Part shown: positions 1-4,736 of the stretch, piece after piece
How the letters are laid out: the number at the start of each line of letters is the position of its first letter
Position numbering within the stretch: position 1 is the first letter of the stretch
Assembly: GCA_026398675.1 (NCBI GenBank)
Contig: JAPLSK010000101.1
Location: 1 to 7,534, forward strand
Length of the DNA stretch: 7,534 bases
Reading direction: 5' to 3'
From: a bacterium
Lineage (GTDB): Bacteria > RBG-13-66-14
Made by a program: the position numbers and the translations under genes
The notes under the pieces: model-generated
What the model was told of the DNA's origin: nothing
Database searches by the model: none
The model's input: only the letters and a program-made list of their open reading frames with translations

Positions 1-169
1 CGGGTGTAGACACCCGCCCCTACGTCATCGCAACGTAGCGGGGCCTGGGGGGGGTTAACAGGTGCAGCGGTCCCCTCTCCCCTCTGGGGAGAGGGTTAGG
101 GTGAGGGGTGAAAGCGGCGGGGATAGGAATCCCCGCCCTACGGGATTTGATTGAATCGTGCGTCACCCT

Positions 170-233
170 CGTAGGGGCCGACCTTTAGGTCGGCCCGCGG
201 GCGGGTCTGGAGGCCCGCCCCTACGTCATCGCA
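170..233 (+). repeat. R3 repeat, copy 1
   Basis: The unit begins CGTAGGGGC and contains the hairpin GGGCCGACC-TTTA-GGTCGGCCC, then a second hairpin GGGCGGG...CCCGCCC, and ends CCTACGTCATCGCA. The outer GTAGGGGC and GCCCCTAC are themselves complementary, so the whole unit can fold into a two-armed cruciform. Confidence 0.85.
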
Positions 234-372
234 GCAAGGCACGGGCCGGGGTGAGGGTTGCCGCCTATCCCCTCTCCCTTTTAGGGAGAGGGTTAGGGTG
301 AGGGTCGGGTGTGAAAGCGGCGGGGTTAGGAAACCCCGCCCTACGGGATTTGATTGAATCGTGTGTCAACCT

Positions 373-436
373 CGTAGGGGCCGACCTTTAGGTCGGCCCG
401 CGGGCGGGGACGGAGCCCCGCCCCTACGTCATCGCA
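373..436 (+). repeat. R3 repeat, copy 2, overlapping the 3' end of the synthetase-like gene
   Basis: This is the same unit as 170-233 at an offset of 203 and differs only in the second hairpin (GGGCGGGG/CCCCGCCC). Its end, CTACGTCATCGCA, overlaps the minus-strand gene. Read on the minus strand it supplies the last codons (Ala-Met-Thr) and the TAG stop. Confidence 0.85.
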
Positions 437-1266
437 AACCGCTCATTACGAACCCCCTTTTCCTCCTCCAGCCCCAACGCCCGGGCGAGCCGCGTCACGC
501 CGATTCCACCCCCGAACCGCGGGAACATCTCCAGGGCCAGGTAGGCGTCCAGCTCCCGCATCACCCTCTCCCGCCCGAAAAGCTCGAAGAGCTTCTCCGC
601 GTACTTCCCGTGGCTGACGCCGTGGAAGTTGGCCCGCATCTCGTCGGGGTTGCAGCTCCTCTCCGCGCTGCCGATGGTCTCCATCCCGTGGAGGATGACG
701 TCAACCTTGTTGAAGAGCCTGTCCCCGATCTCCTTCATGTTCCAGAACGGGTGCGACCGGAAGGGGAACCGGGTCAGGACGATGGGGCAACCGTACTCCC
801 GTTCCAGCAGCTCCTCCTCCCGCGCCCCGACGGCCGCCGAGCCGTACTTCCCGCACACCTCGTCGTACTCCATGGTGCGGGGCTCGCCCATCCCCAGGTC
901 GTGTACCAACTCCTTCTCGAGGGCCACCAGGTCGGCCACGTCCCCTTGCGCCTCGAACTCGAACATGGGGAAGACGAGGTCGTGCCTGCCCGGAATCGGG
1001 CGGGGCTCGTTGCGGTATGACGTGCTTGCGCAGAAGACGCCGGGCCACCGGGGGTGGGTCAGAAGCTCGTACTCCAGCCACATCTGCCCCGTCTGCGGCA
1101 GGGGCCAGGTCCGGCCCGCGAAGGTGAAAACGCTCACCGTGTAGGGGTCCTCGCAGGCGGCCAGGATGGACAGCCGCGACTGCACGGGGACCTCGATGAA
1201 GCCCCGCTCGACGAAAATTTTCCTCAGCCGCGTCGTGGCGTCGTGGAACCGTTTCGCGTCCTGCAT
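424..1266 (-). CDS. Class II aminoacyl-tRNA synthetase-like catalytic domain (Asp/Asn type, possible asparagine synthetase)
   Basis: The 280-residue protein is only the catalytic core of the AspRS/AsnRS/LysRS subclass. It has no N-terminal OB-fold anticodon-binding domain, whereas full AsnRS or AspRS exceeds 400 residues. Motif 2 lies at residues about 77-105 (YRNEP at 84-88, then GRHDLVFPMFEFE), and motif 3 at 252-264 (GGGIGVTRLARAL). LPQTGQ at 56-61 matches the LPQSPQ-like substrate loop of AspRS-type enzymes. Size and layout resemble archaeal AS-AR, an AsnRS paralogue that makes asparagine from aspartate with ATP. That function is inferred here. A tRNA-independent or protein-modifying ligase, as with the LysRS paralogue EpmA, is also possible. 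The ATG is preceded by GGAAGGAAGGACGAG, a good ribosome site. The promoter and a long leader lie at 1267-1543. The last codons and the stop fall inside an R3 repeat. Confidence 0.85.
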   Translation of the reverse strand: MQDAKRFHDATTRLRKIFVERGFIEVPVQSRLSILAACEDPYTVSVFTFAGRTWPLPQTGQMWLEYELLTHPRWPGVFCASTSYRNEPRPIPGRHDLVFPMFEFEAQGDVADLVALEKELVHDLGMGEPRTMEYDEVCGKYGSAAVGAREEELLEREYGCPIVLTRFPFRSHPFWNMKEIGDRLFNKVDVILHGMETIGSAERSCNPDEMRANFHGVSHGKYAEKLFELFGRERVMRELDAYLALEMFPRFGGGIGVTRLARALGLEEEKGVRNERFAMT

Positions 1267-1292
1267 CTCGTCCTTCCTTCCCTTGGGGTTTT

Positions 1293-1314
1293 AAAAAAAG
1301 GGGGGGAGCCCCCC
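1293..1314 (-). terminator. Intrinsic terminator 2 in the leader of the synthetase-like gene
   Basis: On the minus strand a run of six G (1314-1309), then CT, then seven C (1306-1300) is followed directly by seven T (1299-1293). The G and C runs fold with a loop of about four bases. It lies only about 27 nt before the start codon, so it would stop transcription just before the gene. Confidence 0.75.
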
Positions 1315-1374
1315 GCCGGAGTGGTGAAAGCCGGGCCCGCCGAGCCCTTCCGTGACGGCGGCCTGCTCCGGCGG
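1313..1374 (-). ncRNA. Structured leader domain between the two terminators
   Basis: An outer 9-bp stem pairs CCGCCGGAG (1374-1366) with CTCCGGCGG (1321-1313). Inside it, GGCCGCCG (1363-1356) pairs with CGGC-G-GGCC (1342-1334), leaving one bulged G. The 13-nt apical loop at 1355-1343 reads TCACGGAAGGGCT. The 3' arm of the outer stem overlaps the G-run of terminator 2 by two bases. This was folded by eye and matches no riboswitch family I know. Confidence 0.45.
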
Positions 1375-1377
1375 CCT

Positions 1378-1402
1378 AAAAAAAAGGGGAGAAAATCCCC
1401 TT
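1378..1402 (-). terminator. Intrinsic terminator 1 in the leader of the synthetase-like gene
   Basis: On the minus strand AAGGGGA (1402-1396) pairs with TCCCCTT across a TTTTC loop, and the hairpin runs straight into eight T (1385-1378). From the promoter at 1516-1543 this would release an RNA of about 130 nt. Confidence 0.75.
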
Positions 1403-1503
1403 CGAGAGCGGTTGAACCCGGGCCGGTCGAACTTTTCCCGGGAAGGCGTTTTTTACTCGTCGCCGGCAGAAGCGCCCCTTCTCGTGCCCGAATGCCGTGC
1501 GCT

Positions 1504-1535
1504 AAAATTTCCGTGATTCTAGCAGGGGAAATTTT
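1504..1535. promoter_or_regulatory. Perfect dyad operator candidate across the -10 box
   Basis: AAAATTTCC (1504-1512) and GGAAATTTT (1527-1535) are exact reverse complements of 9 bp around a 14-bp centre. That centre contains the -10 hexamer of the minus-strand promoter (1516-1521). Such placement is typical of a repressor operator. No regulator gene is adjacent and I do not recognise the site. Confidence 0.5.
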
Positions 1536-1543
1536 CCTGTCAA
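1516..1543 (-). promoter_or_regulatory. Sigma-70-type promoter of the synthetase-like gene or its leader RNA
   Basis: The -35 box is TTGACA (1543-1538, consensus). A 16-bp spacer separates it from the -10 box TAGAAT (1521-1516), which is preceded by TGC, an extended -10. The expected start is near 1509, giving a leader of about 240 nt before the ATG at 1266. It is the strongest promoter match I found in the window. Confidence 0.75.
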
Positions 1544-1580
1544 GCCTTTTTTTCAAGGGCGGTCGGGTCGGCGCGTGGAA

Positions 1581-1612
1581 GAGCCGCCACACTCGGTACA
1601 GCGTGGCGGCTC
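1581..1612 (-). terminator. Probable terminator or 3' hairpin of the outer-membrane protein gene
   Basis: A perfect 10-bp stem, GAGCCGCCAC (1581-1590) with GTGGCGGCTC (1603-1612), has a 12-nt loop and lies 43 bp after the stop codon of the gene at 1655. The following minus-strand sequence starts TTCC, so the T-run is poor. It may act as a 3' stabilising hairpin or need Rho. Confidence 0.5.
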
Positions 1613-1654
1613 ACACGGTCTAGGTGGTCCGGCGCATCGGCCTCTGGCGGGCGC

Positions 1655-2362
1655 CTAGAAGAAGTAGCCGACGCCCGCGGAGAAGATGACGTTGCCCATC
1701 TCCGAGGAGGGGTCCAGGTAGATCGCCGGCTCCGTGTCGGTCTCGTTCTTCCAGAGTAGACGCTCCACGTCCACCCCGCCCTGGAGCCAGCCGCCCTCGA
1801 GGTGCAGGAAAATGTCGCCGAAGTAGAAATCCGCCGCCAGGGATCCCCCGATGCCCACCCCCTGCCATTCTATCGAGGTGCGGGTGAGGAGGTCGTTGTA
1901 GCCCTCCAGGCCGGGAACCATGTTCTGCGGCTCCTGCCCCCCACCGTAGTAGTAGAGCTGCGGGATGATCATCAAGTCTATCCAGTCGTTATAGAAGAGC
2001 GAGAAGGACGCCTGGAGCGAGAGCAGCGTGGCCGCGACGTGGAGGTCGAACTCGCTCGACATCCTCCCCGGGTCTACGTAGGGGTAGTCGAGGACGGCGT
2101 AATTGACCTGGGCGCCGAGCTTGATCCACTCCCGGATGGGGAAGAGGACCTTGAACGAGCCCCCGAAAACCTGGTGATCCAGGAATTCGTAGCTCGGTAT
2201 CTCGCGGTAGTCGTACTCGGTCAGAACGACGCAGGTCATGGTGGGGAATAGGGCGACGCCGGCGGTGACCTGGATGTAGCGCTCGTTGAAGAACTCGTCC
2301 TCGGCTTGGGCGGCGGCGGCCACCAGAGTGAGCACGAGGGCGGTGACGAGGAGATGTTTCAA
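1655..2362 (-). CDS. Secreted protein, probable outer-membrane beta-barrel, function unknown
   Basis: From the TTG at 2362 the protein has 235 residues. It begins with a clear signal peptide (MKHLL, hydrophobic stretch, then AAAAQA) with a likely signal peptidase I site after residue 20, before EDEFF. The mature part alternates polar and aromatic residues and ends GVGYFF. A terminal aromatic residue of this kind is the usual recognition signal for the outer-membrane insertion machinery. The TTG is preferred over the in-frame ATG at 2413. It follows GGAGG by 4 nt and puts the signal peptide at the N-terminus, while the ATG lies inside the apparent -10 box. I recognise no family. It could be a porin-like or structural barrel. 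It forms its own transcription unit, with a promoter at 2412-2420 and a hairpin at 1581-1612. Confidence 0.8.
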   Translation of the reverse strand: MKHLLVTALVLTLVAAAAQAEDEFFNERYIQVTAGVALFPTMTCVVLTEYDYREIPSYEFLDHQVFGGSFKVLFPIREWIKLGAQVNYAVLDYPYVDPGRMSSEFDLHVAATLLSLQASFSLFYNDWIDLMIIPQLYYYGGGQEPQNMVPGLEGYNDLLTRTSIEWQGVGIGGSLAADFYFGDIFLHLEGGWLQGGVDVERLLWKNETDTEPAIYLDPSSEMGNVIFSAGVGYFF

Positions 2363-2366
2363 CGGA

Positions 2367-2371
2367 CCTCC
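2367..2371 (-). promoter_or_regulatory. Ribosome binding site deciding the TTG start at 2362
   Basis: GGAGG on the minus strand lies 4 nt before TTG. The overlapping ATG (in GATGGAGG) is in another frame and stops after four codons, so TTG is the best start. Confidence 0.65.
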
Positions 2372-2411
2372 ATCCGGGGGTGTGGTGAGGTCTGATAGAG
2401 TTACGCCCCGC

Positions 2412-2420
2412 ATTTTACCA
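2412..2420 (-). promoter_or_regulatory. Extended -10 promoter of the outer-membrane protein gene
   Basis: TGGTAAAAT fits the extended -10 form TGn-TATAAT with one mismatch. It lies about 50 bp before the TTG start and gives a leader of about 43 nt. A TTGACC is present upstream but 25 bp away, too far for a normal -35 box, so the promoter may rely on the extended -10. Confidence 0.5.
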
Positions 2421-2648
2421 CATCTGGCCGATTCCCCCCCACGGTCAAACGTAGGGACGACCGTCCACGGTCGCCCGCATGTCCCCTCCCCCCTCCGGGG
2501 GGAGGCGCGCCTACGGGTTAGGGAGGGGGGTGCAGCGGTCCCCTCTCCCTTTCAGGGAGAGGCTCGCCTAGGGGCTAGGGTGAGGGTCGGGGGTTTGGGG
2601 GGCAAAGCGGCGGCCCGCGGTTTCCCTCTCCCTCCGGGAGAGGGACAA

Positions 2649-2707
2649 AGGGTGAGGGCTGCCATTGAAAAAAGCGGCGGGGACTAAAGTCCCCGCCCTA
2701 CATTTAA
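2649..2707 (+). repeat. 59-bp direct repeat, copy 1 (R1 tail plus R2 hairpin)
   Basis: It runs from AGGGTGAGGGCTGCC through the R2 hairpin GGCGGGGACT/AGTCCCCGCC to CTACATTTAA. It matches 2771-2829 at an offset of 122 with two differences, both A to T and both outside the hairpin. Confidence 0.9.
2668..2697 (-). terminator. R2 hairpin acting as second terminator after tyrS
   Basis: On the minus strand GGCGGGGACT pairs with AGTCCCCGCC. The stem is followed by GC and six T (2673-2668), the form of an intrinsic terminator, and backs up the one at 2790-2819. Confidence 0.55.
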
Positions 2708-2770
2708 GAGGGTCAGGGAGGGGGGCGAAGCGGTCTCCCTCTCCCCGTGGGAGCGGCGCGCCGACGGGCT

Positions 2771-2829
2771 AGGGTGAGGGCTGCCTTTGAAAAATGCGGC
2801 GGGGACTAAAGTCCCCGCCCTACATTTAA
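2771..2829 (+). repeat. 59-bp direct repeat, copy 2 (R1 tail plus R2 hairpin)
   Basis: This is the partner of 2649-2707. The R2 part, GCGGCGGGGACT to CTACATTTAA (34 bp at 2796-2829), is identical in both copies and recurs inverted at 4681-4710. Confidence 0.9.
2790..2819 (-). terminator. R2 hairpin acting as terminator of tyrS
   Basis: It lies about 60 nt after the tyrS stop. On the minus strand the 10-bp arms GGCGGGGACT/AGTCCCCGCC are followed by GCA and five T (2794-2790). A repeat element appears to supply the terminator. Confidence 0.6.
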
Positions 2830-2877
2830 TCGAAAGCCCTACAGGAGTTGACCGAAAATATAACCGACGAACCAACA

Positions 2878-4170
2878 CTACAATTCGTCATCTTCCCCCA
2901 GGATTGGTCCTGGTATTATTTGTGGAGGAGGGGAAAATTTCAGCGCGACGAACCGCCGCTTCCCCACTTGCAGCACGACTCCGTGGTCCCTTTTCGGGTC
3001 CAGCTTCAGGTCTACGTCGGACACCTTTTCCCCGTTGATTTTCACCCCGCCCTGCTGGATCAGCCGCCGCGCGTCGCTGTTACTCTTGGCCATCCCCGCG
3101 TCTTTGATGACGGCGCAAATCCAGTTATTCCCGGGGGTGACGGTGAACTCCTCGACCTCATCGGGAATCTCTTTCTGGCGGAAGACGGTCTCGAAGTGCT
3201 CCTCGGCCTTGCGGGCGGCGGCGGCGCCGTGGTAGAGCGCGACTATCTCCCGCGCCAGCCGCGCCTTCGCGTCCCGAGGATTCATCCCGCCGGACGCCAT
3301 CCCCTCCTCCATCCGCCGGACCTCCGACGGCTCCACATCCGTCGCCAGGGTGAAATACTTGACGATCTGCGTGTCCGGGATGCTCATCGTCTTGCCGTAC
3401 ATCTCCTCGGGCGGTTCGCTGATGCCGATATAGTTCCCCAGGGATTTGCTCATCTTCTCCACGCCGTCGGTCCCCACCAGAAGCGGCACGGTGATGACTA
3501 TCTCCGGCTCGACCCCGGAGCGGCCCATGATGTCCCGGGTGCAGATGAAGTTGAAGAGCTGGTCGGTGCCGCCTATCTCGATGTCCGTCTCCAGCACCAC
3601 CGAGTCGTAGGCCTGGGCCAGGGGGTAGAGGAACTCGTGGACCCCCACGGGCAGCCCCTCGTTGTAGCGCTGGCGGTAGTCGTTGCGCTCCAGCATCCCG
3701 GCCACGGTGTACTTGGCCGCCAGCCGGATGACGTCGCTGAAGGAGAGCTTGTCGCTCCACTCGGAGTTGAACCGGATGGTGGTCCGCTCCGGGAGGAGAA
3801 TCTTGTAGACCTGCTCCTCGTAGGTCTTCGCATTGGCCAGTATCTCCTCGCGGGAGAGGGCGGGGCGGGTCTTGCTGCGGCCGGTGGGGTCGCCGATCAT
3901 CCCCGTGAAGTCGCCGATGACGAAGTCCACGTGGTGGCCCATCTCCTGCATCTGGCGCAGTTTTCTCAACGGGACCGCGTGCCCGAGGTGGATGTCCGGG
4001 GCGCTGGGGTCGGCCCCAAACTTGAGCTTGAGGGGCCTGCCCTCGGAGCGCCTTTTTACGAGGCGCTTTTCCAGTTCCTCGGCGGTGATGCAATCCACCA
4101 GGCCGAAGAGGATGCGGTCCAGCTCTGGTTTGATTTCGCTCAATTGCGCGCCTTGGGGTTTCGTTTCCAT
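2878..4170 (-). CDS. tyrS: Tyrosyl-tRNA synthetase
   Basis: This class I synthetase charges tRNA-Tyr with tyrosine in the cytoplasm. The 430-residue protein has the HIGH motif as HLGH (61-64, in APDIHLGHAVPLRKL) and an intact KMSKS (239-243). Tyrosine-site signatures are YPLAQAYDS (182-190) and GGTDQLFN (200-207). A C-terminal S4 RNA-binding domain covers about 345-412 (SNSDARRLIQQGGVKINGEKV), followed by an 18-residue tail rich in proline and acidic residues. The pattern is that of the second bacterial TyrRS group (TyrZ-like, PDIHLGH and GGTDQ) rather than the E. coli TyrS form. The ATG at 4170 lacks a recognisable Shine-Dalgarno sequence; a 7-bp hairpin lies 9 nt upstream of it. It is a single-gene unit with its own promoter and repeat-derived terminators. 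Confidence 0.97.
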   Translation of the reverse strand: METKPQGAQLSEIKPELDRILFGLVDCITAEELEKRLVKRRSEGRPLKLKFGADPSAPDIHLGHAVPLRKLRQMQEMGHHVDFVIGDFTGMIGDPTGRSKTRPALSREEILANAKTYEEQVYKILLPERTTIRFNSEWSDKLSFSDVIRLAAKYTVAGMLERNDYRQRYNEGLPVGVHEFLYPLAQAYDSVVLETDIEIGGTDQLFNFICTRDIMGRSGVEPEIVITVPLLVGTDGVEKMSKSLGNYIGISEPPEEMYGKTMSIPDTQIVKYFTLATDVEPSEVRRMEEGMASGGMNPRDAKARLAREIVALYHGAAAARKAEEHFETVFRQKEIPDEVEEFTVTPGNNWICAVIKDAGMAKSNSDARRLIQQGGVKINGEKVSDVDLKLDPKRDHGVVLQVGKRRFVALKFSPPPQIIPGPILGEDDEL

Positions 4171-4179
4171 AGTCGGGAG

Positions 4180-4202
4180 CGGTCCGGGTTTGCTGCGGAC
4201 CG
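4180..4202 (-). promoter_or_regulatory. Hairpin in the tyrS 5' leader
   Basis: CGGTCCG (4180-4186) and CGGACCG (4196-4202) form a perfect 7-bp stem with a 9-nt loop, ending 9 nt before the tyrS ATG. No GGAGG-like site is present between them, so the hairpin sits where the ribosome would bind and may influence translation. Confidence 0.4.
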
Positions 4203-4235
4203 ATTCGAAGACGGCCGGGGTTCTTCCGGGGTGAT

Positions 4236-4244
4236 TCTATAACA
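4236..4244 (-). promoter_or_regulatory. Extended -10 promoter of tyrS
   Basis: TGTTATAGA fits TGn-TATAAT with two hexamer mismatches, and TAGAAT overlaps it as an alternative. It gives a leader of about 60 nt. No good -35 box is visible. Confidence 0.45.
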
Positions 4245-4309
4245 ACGGCGCCCCCGGCGCCACCGGGGACGGGTATGTCGTCGCCCATTAACCCGGCTCG
4301 TACCTCGCC

Positions 4310-4351
4310 GCGATGATGTAGGGGCGGACCTTCAGGTCCGCCCGTTTTCTT
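4310..4351 (-). repeat. R3-type repeat in inverted orientation
   Basis: It begins GCGATGATGTAGGGGC, the reverse complement (one change) of the GCCCCTACGTCATCGC end of the copies at 170-233 and 373-436. It continues with the hairpin GGGCGGACC-TTCA-GGTCCGCCC. On the plus strand GTTTTCTT follows, so it looks like a plus-strand terminator, although no plus-strand gene precedes it. Confidence 0.75.
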
Positions 4352-4456
4352 ATAAGGTAGCCCTCACCCTTTATCCCTCTCCCACAGGGAGAGGGAGACC
4401 GCGGGCCGCCGTTTTAACGTTCCCGGCCTCGACTCTCACCCCAGCCCTTTCCCTAA

Positions 4457-4518
4457 ACGTAGGGCGGGGTTTTGCCAGGGGCATAGCTCGCTTCGCTCGG
4501 TTCCTAACCCCGCCGCAT
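4457..4518 (-). repeat. R2 hairpin with an extra ~28 bp inserted at its tip
   Basis: The outer parts, GTAGGGCGGGGTTTT and TTCCTAACCCCGCCGC, are the inverted form of the R2 copy at 314-343. Between them is about 28 bp not found in the other copies, including AGCTCGCTTCGCTCGG, itself partly palindromic. Confidence 0.65.
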
Positions 4519-4680
4519 AGACCCTTACCCTCACCCTGCCCTCTCCCTAAAAGGGAGAGGGGACATGCGGGCCGCCGCTTCACCCCTCTCCCCGACCCTC
4601 CCCCCAAAGGGGGGAGGGGATACATGGCAGCCCTCACCCTGGCCCGTCGGCGCGCCGCTCCCCAGAGGGGCGATGGGGGT

Positions 4681-4710
4681 AAATGTAGGGCGGGGACTTT
4701 AGTCCCCGCC
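4681..4710 (-). repeat. R2 hairpin, inverted copy, just after the cyclic-nucleotide-binding gene
   Basis: This is the exact reverse complement of 30 bp of the R2 copies at 2674-2707 and 2796-2829. It begins 26 nt after the stop codon of the gene at 4737, so it may form that transcript's 3' hairpin. Unlike the tyrS copies no T-run follows on the minus strand. Confidence 0.85.
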
Positions 4711-4736
4711 GTCTTAACGTCCCGGAAGGGGGCGGG

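Larger units (their letters stand above)
1..436. repeat. Tandem array of ~202-bp units built from R1, R2 and R3 hairpin repeats
   Basis: Positions 111-233 and 314-436 are the same 123 bp at an offset of exactly 203, with about 8 differences counted by eye. Bases 13-32 are the tail of a third unit that begins before the window. Each unit has an R1 inverted repeat (72-108, 269-304), an R2 hairpin followed by CTACGGGATTTGATTGAATCG (from 111 and 314) and an R3 hairpin pair (170-233, 373-436) ending in CTACGTCATCGCA. The part between the R3 tail and R1 (33-71 versus 234-268) is divergent. There is no credible gene between 1 and 423. The last unit runs into the 3' end of the synthetase-like gene. 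In the minus-strand transcript these hairpins would directly follow its stop codon and could act as a 3' end or stability element, although no good T-run follows. Confidence 0.9.
2450..2829. repeat. Cluster of R1, R2 and R3 hairpin repeats between tyrS and the outer-membrane protein gene
   Basis: This gap holds no credible gene. In order it contains an R3-like hairpin beginning GTAGGGA with stem CGACCGT/ACGGTCG (2451-2478), R1 copies at about 2482-2530, 2540-2586, 2624-2658 and 2737-2780, and R2 copies at 2674-2707 and 2796-2829. Three of the R1 copies (the one at 2624-2658 is the exception) carry an extra GGCGCGCC-like palindrome after the hairpin. R1 copies read GGTGAGGG or a variant on the plus strand, so the cluster has one orientation. 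Confidence 0.85.
4359..4717 (-). repeat. Cluster of R1 and R2 hairpin repeats between the cyclic-nucleotide-binding gene and tyrS
   Basis: This gap of more than 300 bp has no credible gene. R1 copies in the opposite orientation to the other clusters (CCCTCACCC first) lie at about 4359-4395, 4430-4453 (partial), 4525-4562, 4581-4620 (variant) and 4629-4675 (with the GGCGCGCC palindrome). R2 copies lie at 4457-4518 (with an insertion) and 4681-4710. Confidence 0.85.

Noticed and set aside
1..436. CRISPR array
   Set aside because: The units are about 202 bp and composite, with hairpins throughout. There are no 28-37-bp identical repeats separated by unique spacers of even length, and no cas genes.
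1416..1433. tRNA-like GTTCGACC and GGTTCAACC segments on the minus strand
   Set aside because: No acceptor, D or anticodon arms can be placed around them, and there is no CCA end.
1267..1509. T-box riboswitch upstream of the synthetase-like gene
   Set aside because: The leader contains no TGG and so lacks the UGGN needed to pair with the tRNA acceptor end, and no T-box consensus is visible.
1267..1509. Leader-peptide attenuator for the synthetase-like gene
   Set aside because: There is no ATG, GTG or TTG on the minus strand between the predicted start of transcription and the gene's ATG.
2363..2413. ATG at 2413 as start of the outer-membrane protein
   Set aside because: It overlaps the apparent -10 box, has no ribosome site, and would place 17 polar residues before the signal peptide.
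2848..4242. 464-residue open frame on the plus strand
   Set aside because: It lies opposite tyrS, whose HLGH, KMSKS and S4 motifs are intact. The plus-strand product has no recognisable motif; such long antisense frames are normal in GC-rich DNA.
4321..4351. Plus-strand terminator at the R3 copy followed by GTTTTCTT
   Set aside because: No plus-strand gene or promoter precedes it; it is best explained as a repeat copy.
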